Assembly (NCBI RefSeq): GCF_030445035.2
Contig: NC_080694.1
Coordinates: 74,167,147 to 74,231,146, forward strand
Reading direction: 5' to 3'
DNA length: 64,000 nt
Source: Dasypus novemcinctus
Taxonomy: Eukaryota; Chordata; Mammalia; Cingulata; Dasypodidae
This document shows positions 20,481 to 32,885 of the stretch, one piece after another; position 1 is the first letter of the stretch, and every line of letters begins with the position of its first letter. Below the pieces are notes generated by a model. It was not told the origin of the DNA, made no database searches, and was given only the letters and a program-made list of their open reading frames with translations. The translations under genes were made by a program, and so were the position numbers.

Positions 20481-22031
20481 TCCTGAGGTACAGAATCACA
20501 TAGACAAATGCTGCCCGTTTCTGCTCTTCTCCCTCCTCCCCAGCAGGGCACAGTGTGGGGGCTGCAGGGGCTGGTGGGGCACCTCAGCGGGGGCATCTGA
20601 AGCCTGCACAGCTGGGCACAGCGTCTTCTCTGGGTCCCCAGGCTCCCTGCCCGCTGGCCAGTGGCCCTGGGCTGGCTGATACACCAGTCTCCCTGGAGAC
20701 AGCCGGTGGCATTGCCAGGAGGATGGGGTGGCCTCGTCCCCTCCGCCCCCCAGAGAAGAGCGATTTCCCCCCACCCTGGGCAGCGAGAGACCAGCACTTC
20801 CTTCCTCTGTGAGTGTCTGTGGGGGATGGGAAGGAATGGTGACCCGTCAGGGGTGGGGGCGCAGAGGGTCTGACACCACACTGGGATGCGGGTCCCCCGT
20901 CCTCAGTCCTCACCCTCCTCTGCTCTTTCTCATCTCCACTGTTGGCAGGTGTGTGACTCCTTTCAGAACGTGGGCGAGGGGACGGCGGCCACCAGAGGTG
21001 CACGTGGAGGCCTCCCCCGTGCGTAAGTGCGAGTGTGTGAGTGTGCCAGTGTGTGTGTGTGAGTGCGTGTGTGTGCGGGGCCATCCTGTGTGTGTTGTGT
21101 CCTGCCTGCGTGGGCCCAGCAGTGTGAGTGTGGTGTCTGCGCACGTGTCAGGGGGGTGGACTGCGGGTTGGGGTTGCGTGTCTGTGGAGGGCAAGGACAG
21201 CTGTGTGAGCGCTAGTGCTTGGGAGAGAAGAGCGCTGACAGCTACGAAGTGCTGTGGGTTCACATCAGTGAGTGTGTGCTGCTTGTAGTTGTGCTGTGTG
21301 GTTTCTCCTTTTTTCATTTTTAAAGAGGCTTTAGTTTACACAAATGTTACATGGAAAGCAAAGGGGTTCCCATCTACCCCACCCCTCCCCTCCTGTGTTG
21401 TGCTTTCAGACAAATGGTTTTCTAGGAGTGTGCAGATGTGTTACTAGTTAATTTGCACTTTGTGAGTTCTATGTATTTAAGAAATTATGTATACATGAGC
21501 CTTAATGGGTGTGTATCTGTTTATGTCCCTAACTCTATTTCTAGAGCTGATAGTTGATAAAACATTTCATTGATTGCTGTGGCATTACCCGAGTTTTTCT
21601 CACTCCAGAATCACATGCAGATGATTGATTTGTTCATAAGGGAGGGCTGTTACTTGGACTTGCTCCATTTGGGACATGAGCATAAACTTGGAATGATTTC
21701 AGGTAAGGCAGATGATAGGTTCAGAAGCTCAGGGCAGATCCCAATGTCACTTACCAAAGACACAAATTAGGATGCTCCCCTGACGAAAGGAAACTCGAGT
21801 GGAAACTCAGTCCTGGACTCTGATGACCCCTCATCAGGGTGAGGTTTGATGGACATTCTTGGGGGATAGATCAGGAAGAACAGGGTCAAAGAGCACACAC
21901 CGTCCAGGAGGAGTGAGGTCCAGGCAGGGTCAGCTATGGCCATGGATCCTTCCTGGGTTACACAGAGGGTGGGGTGAGATGACAGCCTTCAACAAATAAT
22001 ACCTTAAATATTTCATGTTCCTTCTCCCCAG
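20480..22031. other. Unassigned stretch with TG microsatellite
   Basis: No gene recognised. It contains a degenerate TG/GAGTG-rich microsatellite at about 21024-21290 and, at about 21310-21420, a reverse LINE-1 3'-end fragment with the AAAGAGGCTTTAGTTTACA-like motif seen near 33555 and 38195. Confidence 0.4.
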
Positions 22032-23492
22032 GAACAAATTCAGAAGTGTCTTGAGAGTCTGAGGAAGGAGAGAGGAGATTCAAGGAATCCAGGCAAGAGA
22101 GAGTCAGAGACTCCACGTTCTCCTGGTGGTCAGCTTTCCTGCCCTCCCCTCCGTCGGGGCCCATGGACTCCCTGAAACCTGATGCAAGAGCACCCTGGGG
22201 CATCCTGCAGCACCGGGAAGAGGTCGACCTCCTGGTCACAGGGGAGGTCTGCCAGTTCAGCCCCTGATTGCAGAGCTGGAGGAGAAGGAGAGGCAGACAG
22301 CAAAGCTCCTGATGGTCAGCCTGGAAGCCTGTCCCTCCCTGTGCCCTCCTGCTCTATAAGCTCCTGCACATTTTCCTTTCCTAAGCCATCCCTCCTTTAC
22401 TCAAACACCTCTGCACCCCTAGGGGAAGAGGGACCACAGTGCCAGCAGGATGAATTCCAGCCCGTGCTTCTCCAAGAGCCCTCTATTATTTTCCTCTTTG
22501 GCCTCTACTTTCCATCCCATCATCCCTAAAATAGGAGGCTCCAGCGATAAAATGGAAATGAAAGTAGCACTTTGGAAAGTGTCAAGTACTGTGCAAACAA
22601 GTGGCAGGTGGTGTTTCCAGTGCTAACTATTTTCCATAACCTCAGTGTCCTCTCCAACAGCCGGGCAGTTCATCCTGGTGTATTTCACTTCCTCGCACTG
22701 GGGGAAAGATTTTGGGATCCAACAAGGCACCAGGGGGGCAGCGTGGTTTAGGGCAGCACTCCGCACTGAGGAAATGAAACCTGGGAGTGAGCCCTCATTT
22801 CTCACCAAGAGGTGCCAGCCATGCCCTCTGAGTCTTTAAAAGAAGGGGATGGACCCCGTGTCCCTGAAGTTCAGTAACACCTGACACCTGGAGCCTCCAG
22901 GGATTGGGTGACCTCTCCTCACCCAGGGCCAGGACAGTGGTCTATAAGTTTGGAGTTTGTCTTTTCTAATTGTAAGGCAAGTGGAGCAAGGACACCTGAA
23001 TCCCTGCTCTCTCTCTCTCTCCTAGGATATCAGAAGCACTCTAATAAGGTAAGCAGTGAGTGTCACTCTTCTCTTTTCCACAAAGATGCACCACACATGC
23101 CTAGCAATTGCCATACAGATACACAGCATTGTCACATTAAGGACATAGAGTCACCTGTGACCCTTCACTCACCTCATCCCATCCTCAGTGCAGCCACGGA
23201 TGCCCCCCCAGCAGTGCCCAGCAGTGGACAGTGGGCCCCATCCTCAAGGAAGTAGTTCCTGTGGGAATTGGCACCTCCATTTAGAAGATGGCAGTCAGCT
23301 GAGGCTGGGGCATCTCAAAGAACTCCCAAATGCGTCATTTCTGTGTCCCTAGATGTGAAAACAGAAAGTGCCAGAAACCAGGACCTCAGCCTGCTCCTGG
23401 CCACCTCACTGCCTCCCAGGAGCTACAGAAGTGGCTTCTCAGCAAGAGGAACAAGGTTCAGACCTGGTGTATCAACATCGGCTGTGATCTAG
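22032..23492 (+). pseudogene. TRIM-family gene remnant (coiled-coil and two following exons)
   Basis: Three exon-like pieces with good splice borders are in TRIM order. First, 22032-22314 follows CCCCAG, starts EQIQKCLESLRKER and ends LIAELEEKERQTAKLLM before GT; it is a coiled-coil exon but contains stops and frame slips between. Second, a 23-nt exon (23026-23048; DIRSTL in translation) lies between TAG and GTAAGC; a 23-nt exon here is a known hallmark of TRIM genes. Third, 23353-23492 lies between TAG and GTAAGG and encodes CENRKCQKPGP and ELQKWLL. RING, B-box and B30.2 exons were not found. The damaged first exon argues for a pseudogene. Members TRIM10, 15, 26, 31, 39 and 40 lie in class I regions of other mammals; I cannot say which one this is. 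Confidence 0.7.
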
Positions 23493-25445
23493 GTAAGGCC
23501 CCCCACTGCTCACCTTAGTTTCTTCACAGAATTCTGGGATTAATTCCTCACACCCTCAAGAAGCATTTCCTGTGTGCCCACCATGCACTGAACAGAATGG
23601 CGGCCACCAGGGATGTGCAAAGGCAAAAAATACAACCTGCCCTACCTCTGAAGGATCTCCTAGAAGACACAGAATAAGGGAAAATTGGAGCACAACATGT
23701 TGGGGGTGGTAGGGGCTGACCTGGAGTACTGGGTCACCTCTATCGTCCTCAGGAGAACAGAGCCCCATCATCTCCAGGGGTGCTGCCACTTGGCACCCTA
23801 TGGTCTCTCCTCCAGGTGGGATCACTTCTGAGGGGAGGGTGAAGGCCTAGCATCTAAGAGTCGTGTACTGAGGTCCTGGCAGTCCTCACTTCATGTGAAC
23901 AGAAGCAGCCAGAGTAGAGAGAGCTGATGTGGAGCACACTGCAAGCCTCTGGCTTGGCCTCTCCCTGACCAGGCTGGATGGACAAGCAGAGGCCTTCCTT
24001 AGAGCAAACCACAGGCCAGGCAGGCACGTCCTCGCTCTAAGTCTTAAATCAGCATCTGGGCGAGTCATGCTTCCCAAAGCTAAGGATATACAGAATTACT
24101 TCAGTTCCTAAGTAATTTGCTTGCAGGTTTTTGATAAACCCCAAGGGAAGCAAAAATAAACAAAGCTAGTTATGATATCACCAGAATCAAAGTAAAAGAA
24201 GGGGAGGCAGTCAACAAAAGACTCCAGAAACCTCTGTAATCCCTTGTTAGATTTATAATAAAATGTCCTTGCCTACCATGAAAGAAGTCATGCAAAGTCA
24301 TAGCAATAAAAACAGTATGGCATGTGCAAGACCAAACTGAAATTGAGAGAGGAAAGAGCTCAAGGGCAGACCAGTGTTTATAATGGAATTTAAAAAGAAA
24401 AGGTAGCCTGTAAGTCACAAGGGAAGGAACCAACTCTAGAAGATGGCAATGAGAAAACAGGCTTACAAAGAGAGAAAAATGAAGCTGGATCCCTATCTAG
24501 GTCCACCCGCTGAGTGTCCTTTCCTCTGGGATCAGTGGTTCTGTTTCTGCACAAATACCCCAGGGGATCCTCCCGTAGGTCCTCGGGGGTGCTGCACAGC
24601 ACAGCATTGCTTGGGGGAGCAGAGGTTGGCATCATCCAAGATCTGTTAGTGGAAATGGATATGTAAATCGAGGCACAGCCCACCATGAGTGCTGTGCAGC
24701 ATCAGAAAGAGTGGACGGTAGGACACAAAAATGGATTGACTTACAATGGTGTTGCGAAGTGGAAGGGCAAGAAATAGAATGAGGCTATAATATAGACCAT
24801 TTGTAAATTAGGTATACACCCAGTACGGCAGTATTTATCTTACCAACCCATCTACAAACAAAAATACAACAAAAACTTTAGAATGATTTTCTGTGGGGAA
24901 GAGGAGGAAAATGCAGTGGGAGATGGTGATAAAATGCAACAAGTAAGCTTAAAAAGAAAGGGATTTATGGACAAAGACAGGGAAGTGCTATCAACTGAAG
25001 TGTGTGTTCAGTTAACTAAATCCTTCCTACCTAAGGTCAAAATTAGACAAAGTGTTTGAGGTTTGGCTGGTGGTGGTACTTCTCAGGGCAGTTTTGGGGG
25101 ATGCTTTTGATTTTGGGGGTTTCCTTGTTCCCTCTTCAAACTCTCCAAATCCAAGAAAGAAGATTCTCCTGGAGTTTTACAGATAGAGGTTGGGAGATGG
25201 AGAAGACGACTCTGAAAATGCTCTCTGGCCCTGAGATTCTGTTGATGCATCAAGGTTAAGGGATGACTGAGAGGTCAACAAAGGCAAAGAAAAAGCTGAC
25301 GCTGGCTGAAGAGACCTGCTGTCACCAGGAAGTTAGGGACTTCACACAGGTGCTTCCCAATGAAGGAGGCAGGCTGGGGGGATTGTTTGTGTGAGCACAA
25401 AAGCCCAGGCCTCCCCATGCTGAAAGAAACAAAAAGCCTTCACCA
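23493..25445. other. Unassigned sequence
   Basis: Mixed-composition, partly A-rich sequence. Short open frames occur on both strands without recognisable domains. It could contain further lost exons of the TRIM remnant, but I found no splice-bounded coding piece. Confidence 0.3.
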
Positions 25446-25865
25446 GGAAGTGGACTTGGCCCAGTGGTTAGGGCATCCGTCTACCACATGGGAGGTCTGT
25501 GGTTCAAACCCCAGGCCTCCTTGACCCATGTGCAGCTGGCCCACGTGCAGTGCTGATGCGTGCGAGGAGTGACCTGCCACGCAGGGGTGTCCCCCGCGTA
25601 GGGGAGCCCCATGTGCAAGGAGTGTGCCCCGTAAGGAGAGCTGCCCAGCATGAAAGAAAGTGCAGCCTGCCCAGGAATGGTGCCGCCCACACAGAGAGCT
25701 GACACAACAAGATGACGCAGCAAAAAGAAACAGATTCCCATGCCGCTGACAACAACAGAAGTGGATAAAGAAGAAGACACAGCAAACAGACACAGAGAAC
25801 AGACAACCCGGGGGGGGGGGGGAGGGGAGAGAAATAAATAAATAAATAAATCTTTGGGAAAAAAA
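25446..25865 (+). mobile_element. Xenarthran tRNA-derived SINE, full length
   Basis: The head has GGCCCAGTGGTTAGGGC (an A-box-like promoter) and GGTTCAAACCCC (a B-box-like promoter). A GC-rich body, a G14 run near 25811, a repeated AAATA tail and an A-run follow. This is the most readable plus-strand copy of the family. Confidence 0.9.
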
Positions 25866-25892
25866 AGCCCCTAACCTTGTAACTTTTTAAAA

Positions 25893-25968
25893 GGGGGTAC
25901 TGGGGACTGAAACCAGAACCTCGTATATGGGAAGCAGGTGCTCAACCACTGAGCTACATCAGCCCCCC
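25893..25968 (-). mobile_element. SINE head fragment, reverse
   Basis: ACTGAAACCAGAACCTCGTA, then GGTGCTCAACCACTGAGC, is the reverse complement of a tRNA-like SINE head of an older subtype. Confidence 0.6.
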
Positions 25969-26109
25969 TGCTACCTTTTCTGTCTACTCCCTTCTCTTGT
26001 CTCTACCCTCAACCTTCTCCAAGGAGTCATCCTGTCTCGTTGTCCTCTGGTCCTCACCTCCCCTTGACACCGAAGCCTTGTTTCTCATCAGTCTTTTGAA
26101 ACCTCTTTC

Positions 26110-26210
26110 TCAAAGGTCATCCATGATCTAATACTGAAATCTGGTGGCACCTTCTTCTCAGGTCTCCTCTTCTTTGATGAATTCTCCCCTCAGGCTCCCC
26201 CACATCCTGC
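26110..26210 (+). repeat. Possible CR1/L3-type LINE fragment
   Basis: AAAGGTCATCCATGATCTA, then a piece reading GTFFSGLLFF, resembles the reverse-transcriptase region of ancient L3/CR1 LINEs. Short and decayed. Confidence 0.4.
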
Positions 26211-26691
26211 TCCCCTACCTTGTCCTCCCACTGCTGCCCCTCTGCATCTTCACTTTTCCAGTTGGTGGGAGCCTTTCCAGGGCTGTTTTCTTAACCCTCT
26301 TTTACTTCACATGTGTCCTTAGTTTTCCACACTGGTGGCCTCAGAGTTTACCATAATTCCTTTCTAGCAGCCAATCCTGCATTTCCAGCTGAGAGTTACG
26401 GAGCTCCTCCTGCCCTATGGGCAGCTCACGATCAATATGAGGAAATAAAGGCTACCCCCTCCCCCTCTTCTGCAGCCCCTCCTCCTCTTCTCCGTGTTTC
26501 TGTCCCTGGACCCACCATCCCCCCTGCCGTCCAGCTTGAGCGCTCGGCTTATTTCATCTTTTATCGTCCTCTCTTCTCTTCAAAATGGCTCCTCCATTAA
26601 CCCCTAACCCAGCATCCAAGGCTGCTGGCGACCTAACCCTAAGGTACATCCCAGTGCCCTCTCCCCTTCCTGCTGCCCTCACTGTCAGGTC

Positions 26692-26823
26692 ACGCGGGCC
26701 GCTTGTTGTGTCCTGAGCACACCGACGCGGGCTGCTTGCTGTTTCCTGAGCACACCCACGCAGGGCTGCTTGCTGTGTCCCCAGCACACCCACGCAGGCT
26801 GCTTGCTGTTTCCTGAGCACACC
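26692..26823. repeat. 33-bp minisatellite, four copies
   Basis: A unit beginning ACGCGGGCTGCTTGCTG and ending CTGAGCACACC repeats at 26692, 26725, 26758 and 26792, with 33-34 bp periodicity. The period is a multiple of three, so long frames on the minus strand across it are composition effects. Confidence 0.85.
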
Positions 26824-26829
26824 ACGTGG

Positions 26830-28090
26830 CCACACGACCTCGCTGCTCCTTAGCTTCCCACTGCAGGAAAGGCCTCTGTCTATTCCTGCCTGTCAAAACC
26901 AGAGCTAGTGCAAAGCCCCGTTCAAAAACCCACATTCCCAGCTTCTCAGGTAGTTTCAATTTTAATAAAGCATGTACAGTCAAACACAGATGCTGAATAA
27001 ATGAGAAGAGAAAATCAAGGTAAATGCAACAGATAATCAAAGGTAACACAGATATAGCATTTATAATATTCAGGTGATCAGGGAAAAGTCCTCTGCTTCT
27101 AAAAAGCTCATTTTCCACCCATTTTTTATTGAAATAATGTTTTGTGGGGGCATATAGTGTAAATAAAGTACTCATTAGAATTAAAAAGCTAATTTCATAC
27201 TCTTTTTCTGTCAAAACTATTCCTTAGGAGAAAAAAGACAAATTGAAATACAGGGAATAATCCAAAACGTTTTGTCTTAATATTTTTAAAAGCTCATAAT
27301 CCTGTCAGACATCAGAGAACATGTGATTTCACAATAAAAAATGATATAAAATGGCTTTAAGTAATCATAAAAGACGTTGAGGGTCATTTGCAAAGAGCTT
27401 ACTAACAGATGTGTAAAAGATGAACCAAGAGAGGGCTGGCTGACAGGGCTGTGCCACTGACCTGCTCACTAGAAATCGCTACTCTTATGGGCATTTCACC
27501 TCATTGAAAATGTTGAATAATAACGAAAATAAAAGTAAACTTGTTCAACAGACAAAAAAAGATAATTTACCCTGCAATAGTCACAAAAAAACCAACTTTC
27601 CAAAAGCAAGCTCCTTACAGAACAAATAGCGTCCCAAAACCCAGAAAAGAATAAATATCATCATTTATATTTTATGAGGGAAAAAGGGTGCTGATCAGTA
27701 AACCTGACAATATCCACATGATTGTGCATCCTGAAAGTGTCAGGAAATTAGCTGAAAGGATGAATGAGTAAATGTATAAGCTCAGCAAAGACTTTCCTTT
27801 CGATTCACAAGGACCAAACACCAAAAAAACAACCTCATAAAATATATCCCCGATAGAGGCTTACAGATAACTTCAGAACTGGTTCAGAAACATAAAGGAA
27901 AATGCTTAATGATTTATCCTGCTACTGGTGGAGTTGACTAAACAAGCCCGCAAAATCATGATTCTTAAGGAATCGACAAATTTAAGGCAATGCCAACTGA
28001 AACCTATAAAACTTAGAAAAACTGCAGAGGAACATTCCTCTGAAAGGAGAGTTGGCGAGACCGTCAGGTTATAAAAAATTACTAAACGGC
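26830..28090. other. Unassigned AT-rich sequence
   Basis: Mostly AT-rich with no open frame of note and no recognisable repeat. It may be old LINE-1 derived DNA. Confidence 0.3.
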
Positions 28091-28099
28091 AAAGATGCT

Positions 28100-28760
28100 G
28101 CTAAATTTAGCAAGCCCAGGGCGGAGGGAGGGGCGCGCACCCACAGCCCCCGCGCGGACCCCGCAGCCCCGCCCCGCCCCGCGCCGAGCTCGCGCGTGCG
28201 GCCTCCTCTCCCCGCGCCGCCCCCGCCCCTCCGCGGCCGGGGGTTCCCGGGGATCAGGGAGGTGGGGGCGCGGGTGGCCTGAGGGTGGGTGGGCGGCGGC
28301 AGTCCCGGGGCTGCCGGGGAGAATCTCGCGGAGGGCCGGGAGCGGAGCTTCGCGGGACGCACCGACCCCGCGCGGGGCTCGCGGTGAGTGGGGGCGCGCG
28401 GCGGGGAACGCGGGGCCACAGCCTCGCCCACCGCCGGGGCAGGCGGCGGGGCTCGCGGGGCTCGCGGGGCTCACGGGGCTGCGCCGCCCCCGGCCTGGAC
28501 CCCGACCCTCCCCGCGCCCCCTGCGCGGCGTCCCGCGCCCTCCCCGGCCCAGCCCCTCCTCGCTGACAGCAGAAGCCCGCGGGGCCGGGGTGCGGAGCGG
28601 GGCGCTCGAGGGTCCCGGGGGGGCAGCAGAGCCGGGTTCCTCCCTCCCTCCCCCTTCCACTCCCCTCCCCCTTCCACTCCCCTCCCCCATTCCCCCCCCG
28701 CCCCCCCCCCCCCCCAGAATAAACCGGTTTGGCCGCTTATACTCGGGCTGAGCGCTCACC
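28100..28760. promoter_or_regulatory. Orphan CpG island with potential splice donor
   Basis: A sharp switch to very CpG-dense sequence with repeated CCCCGCCCC/GGGGCGG-type Sp1 sites, a tandem GGGGCTCGC (28450-28470) and a poly-C run (about 28684-28717). GCGGTGAGTGGG at about 28380 could be a splice donor of a 5' exon on the plus strand. It has the look of a vertebrate promoter, but I recognise no coding exon. The long open frames on both strands here are GC artefacts. Confidence 0.55.
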
Positions 28761-29084
28761 CCTCCTCCAGCCCTTTAGTGCTCCGGGCGCACTCCCTGCT
28801 CCTTTTCTCCCTAAATGTATCTTTTGGTAACTGTGAGATAAACACTTCCAAATTCCCAGTGCGTTCCCGGTTTTGACACTAAAGCGGTTTCCGTGTCTGC
28901 AAAAAAGGGGGAAATGTAATTAGTTCATTCCAGGAACAATGTGTCAGGCTCCTGGTTAACTGTTAAAATCATAATCCCTTCATGTTTTTTTTGTTTTCTG
29001 TTTTTTGTTTGTTTGTTTGTTTGTTTTCCATTTGAGAGGATCACTTTTAACGTTTTATATTGTGGTAACATATACAACACCATC

Positions 29085-29560
29085 CCAGGGTCCACAGGTG
29101 GACGAATAAAATATGGACTAGACTGGACTTACTGGTATTCTACTATAGAACTATTGTGACTCTAGCATGGAAGAAAGTGTGTCATTGATGTGGGGACAGT
29201 GGCTGCGGTAGTTGCTGAGGGCAGGGAGAGGGAAGAAGAGATGTGATGTGGGGGCATTTTCTGGACTTGGAGTTGTCCTATATGATATTGCAAGGTCAGA
29301 AGTGGAACATTATTTATCCTACCATAACCCTCTGAATGTACTGGGGGAGAGTGTAAACTACAATGTAAACTATTATCCATGCAGTGCAGCAGTGCTCCAA
29401 AATGTATTCACCAAATGTAATAAATGTGCCACGATGATGAAAGAGGTTGTTGATGTGGGAGGTGAGGGGTGGTGTGTGGGGTATTTAGGAACCTCTTATA
29501 TTTTTTAATGTAACATTATTTGGGTGTTCTATATATCTTTTTTTAAAAAGACAATTAAAA
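29085..29560 (+). mobile_element. LINE-1 3' UTR
   Basis: It has the family landmarks in order: AATAAAATATGGACTAGA, GGAAGAAGAGATGTGATGTG, GTGTAAACTACAATGTAAAC, GGAACCTCTTATA and an A-rich end. It is an uninterrupted copy and shows what was split at 6499-19255. Confidence 0.8.
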
Positions 29561-29564
29561 ATAA

Positions 29565-29720
29565 ATTTAAAAATTCCCATTTCAGCTATTTTCAAAAACA
29601 CAATTCAGTGGTCTTAATTACATTTGCAAAGTTGTGCTGCCATCACCACCACCCACTACCAAACTTTCCCAGCACCCCATACAGAAACTCTGTACCCACT
29701 AAGCAGTAACTCCCATACCC
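29565..29720 (-). mobile_element. Ancient LINE-1 (L1M-like) 3' fragment, reverse
   Basis: CACAATTCAGTGGTCTTAA, then CCATCACCACCACCC, matches the antisense of old mammalian LINE-1 3' ends as I remember them. Confidence 0.5.
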
Positions 29721-29759
29721 CAGAGGGGTATTTTTTTTTTTAATAGGGGTTATTTTTTA

Positions 29760-31930
29760 GAGAAGTTTTAGATTTACACTAGAATCCCCTGGGGAAATTT
29801 TTATAGGTTTGACAAAACAAGTAACAGCCTGTATCCGCCATTGCAGTGTCCTGCAGGACAAGGCCAGGGCCCCCAAATGCCCCGTTACCCCTCTTCTTCC
29901 CTCCGGGGTACCCTGCCTGCATGTCAGTGGTGCATGTTCTTCCATTACTGGATGAATAAGTCTACTCTGTCCATAGCTGGAGCGTTCTAAGAGCGCCCAA
30001 GCCCATCCCGACCCAACGTCTCCTCGGTCAGTCTGGCTGTGACATAAACTCCTGGTGACCGTGTGGTCAGGTTGTGACAAGGCTCCTTCCTCTGTGCTGA
30101 GCGCTGGACGACTCTGGGGAGCCCTTAGGGGAAGGAGGGCCTGGTCCATGGTCCACACTGGACAGAGGCCCAGGCGCAAGACAGGGCCGACGGCTTCCCA
30201 AGCGCGGCGTCCAGAGGGCCGGCTCCAGGACGGGGACAGCTGCTGCATCCAGGCCCGCCTGCCTGGGACTTGCCGCTGTTGGAGCATCGCCAGCGTGGCC
30301 ACTCGGCCACAGGTTTGCGTGGCTGCGTTCTCCGTAGAGCTCCAGGAGGCCAGCCTTGCGGGAAAGGGCCCTGCGGGAATGCGCTGCAGCAGCCCCGGGG
30401 CCCTGCGTCCCGCCTGCTGCCCGTCAGCACAGCCTCCCCCAGGGTCCTAAGGCCTGGCCGCCCGTCAGGACTGGCCGTCTCCAGACCACCTGCCTTTGCC
30501 CTGAGTTCTGGCCTCCCCAGGCTTTAGATGCCTCCCCAGGAGAATCGCCTGTCTCAGATGAAGAAAACTCACTTTACGGGGCTCCCGCAGGGCCAGGCTG
30601 AGTGCTTTGGGGCAGCAGGAGAGCCTGGGTGGTCCCGCTCAAACCCCGGGGCTGCAGAGGCCACGTCCAGGGGCCCGAGGCCGCAGGAGGCAGGGGGGCC
30701 TGTCCTGGGGGACACAGCGCCGAGGGAGCGGCAGGGCCGGGCGCTGCTCTGGAGCTGGGCAGGGTCCACGCGGCCTCACCGCGGCGCCTTCCTGGCCCGC
30801 GTTGGCCGCGCACCGCGATTCCCGCAGCCAAGGACCGCGCCCGGCGTCCACTCCTGAGGCCAGTGAGTGTCGCTCGCCGGGCTGTGGGCTGCGCGGATGA
30901 GGAGCTTCTCGTGAGCGCCCTGTCGGGGCAGGGCGGACGGGGTGAGGAAACGCGCAGCTCAGGGGCGGCCCCGGTTCCGCTGGTGGAGGCGCCAGGACCC
31001 TGGAGAGCTCCTGGTCTGCGGGATCGCAGGCGGCTCCGCGTTAGGCCAGGGCAGAAGACCCTGTGCTGGAGCGAGGTGAGACCCCTGACCCAGGAAACTC
31101 CCAGCCTCAGGGGAATTCGGGATTCTCACCCGGGTGAGGAAAAGGGAGGAACGACCTGAAACGCAGGGATAATCGAGAAGGGAGACTGTGAGAGCTGTTG
31201 ATAATCCGACCCGTTGGAGGCATAAAGGTCAGCAGTCCCGGGAGGGCCAGGGGAGCTGGAGGGGATCCCGGAGTGAAAGCCGTCCCTGGGGAGGAGCAGT
31301 GAGACCTTGAGACCCTCCATCTCGGAAAAGAAAAACTGCTGTCCGGAAGGCCGCGTCGGCGTCAGAGGGGGCGCCGTGGTCAGCGTCACCTGAGACGGGT
31401 GCCCCTTTGGGCAGTGCTCGCCTCTTACCAGCCCTGCCACGCCACGGCCTCGCCCGAGCTTGCCCCGTTTTACAGTCTGCCGGTGGAGGAGCAGGTGTGC
31501 TGGAGGGCCTCAGGTGCGGCCTCAAACTCCCGCTTCTCAGCAGGTGCCCTTGAGCAGCAAGTGTCCTGGGCATGGTGGCACCTGGCAGCCGTGGGCACCC
31601 AGCAGGTGTGGGCGCTGGCAGGTGTAGGCACCACCGGGCTAGCCCTCGTCTCTCCCTCAACAACTCTTGATCACCTAGAATCACCTGCTGCCATTTACAG
31701 AGACCAGGCTTGAAGCGAGATGTTCTACTTGTCGATGTACACGGTGGGTTGTGGATGTTCGCAGCAATACCACAGTGATGCGAGCTGAAATACGGTCCAG
31801 ATGGGATCTGTACAGCCAGGATGTGGGGTTGGACTTGGAAATGTATCTTTGTCCAGCCAAAAGTGAACTGTGCTGGACAGGTAACCTTGTCTTCAGCTCC
31901 TTATGACCTCCATCCTTCAACACATATGTA
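29760..31930. other. GC-rich stretch without recognised gene
   Basis: Increasingly GC- and CpG-rich from about 30060 to 31160. Overlapping frames on both strands (up to 185 codons) are Arg/Pro/Gly-rich with no domain. It could hold a second CpG island near 30850-31080. Confidence 0.3.
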
Positions 31931-32219
31931 TCAAACTTCTAAAAGGCATCAAGCATGACATTTTTCATTTAGTGATTTTTAACCATCTTCAGTGGTCAAG
32001 AATTTTAAGATTGTCATAGAAAAATAGAGCCCCTCTCCTCAGAAATGTTTTGTAACGTTTTATTTTATATTTTGCTTAAGCACTTGAAAATAAGTTATAG
32101 TCATGGTACTTCATCCCCAAAGTCTATAGCACTGTCGTACATAACCCTAATGCCATTATCACACCTAAGAAAATCAATCATTTCTTCATATGCCCAATAG
32201 CCAGTCTAGTTCCAAATTC

Positions 32220-32885
32220 CAATTATCCCAAAACTATTTTTATTGATTTTATTTTTTAAAACCAGGATCCAAAGTTCACACATCATGGTTGGTCATTATT
32301 TCTGTTAGTCCTTAAATCAAGAACAACCTTTTTTTTTTTTTTAATTTTTCATGACACAGACTTTTCAAAAGACTAATAGCTGTCTTGTGGAATGTCCCAT
32401 GTTCTGGATTTATCTGACTTTTCTTCAGAGAGTGGTTTATTTAGGTCATTCTTTATCCTTTATATTATCTATAAACTGGAAGTCAGGTCTAGAGGTTTGA
32501 ATGGATTCACAGGTCAAACATTTTGGCAAGAATATTTCAAGGGTGAGGGCATGTGCTTCATGTGGCATCACGCTGGAAGCGTGTGCTGGTTTGCCCCTCT
32601 GCCAGGGGGGGCTGGATTTGGCTCCTTGTAAGCTGGAGACCACCAGCTCTTGCCCTCCACAGAGAGCTCAGGAGGTGGTCTGGGGGGAGTGGGGTGCTCT
32701 GGCATCATGGGGCTGTCTGTCCCAGCACTTTCACCTAGTGGCTTAGCATCCACTGGGATCCTTGTCTTAATATAATGGTGATGCTAATTCTGTTGTCCCT
32801 TCCAAACCTAACTGGCATTCTTCAATTCCCAGTTTTACTCATTTAGTCCATATCCACTCATTTTTATCCAGTTTCAGGGGTTTCA
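32220..32885 (-). mobile_element. Ancient LINE-1-like fragment, reverse
   Basis: Segments such as CTTGTGGAATGTCCCATGTT, then TTCTGGATTTATCTGACTTT, resemble antisense L1M 3' UTR sequence. It is diverged and the borders are approximate. Confidence 0.4.

Noticed and set aside
25446..25865. Possible tRNA gene
   Set aside because: The A- and B-box-like head is followed by a SINE body and tail, and the same unit recurs at 50148 and 63738; it is a SINE, not a tRNA gene.
28082..28876. Long open frames (up to 225 codons) on both strands in the CpG island
   Set aside because: They overlap on opposite strands, are Arg/Pro/Gly-rich and have no domain; high GC removes stop codons.
30602..31159. A 185-codon plus-strand frame
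   Set aside because: GC-rich artefact with several overlapping rivals, no start context or homology.
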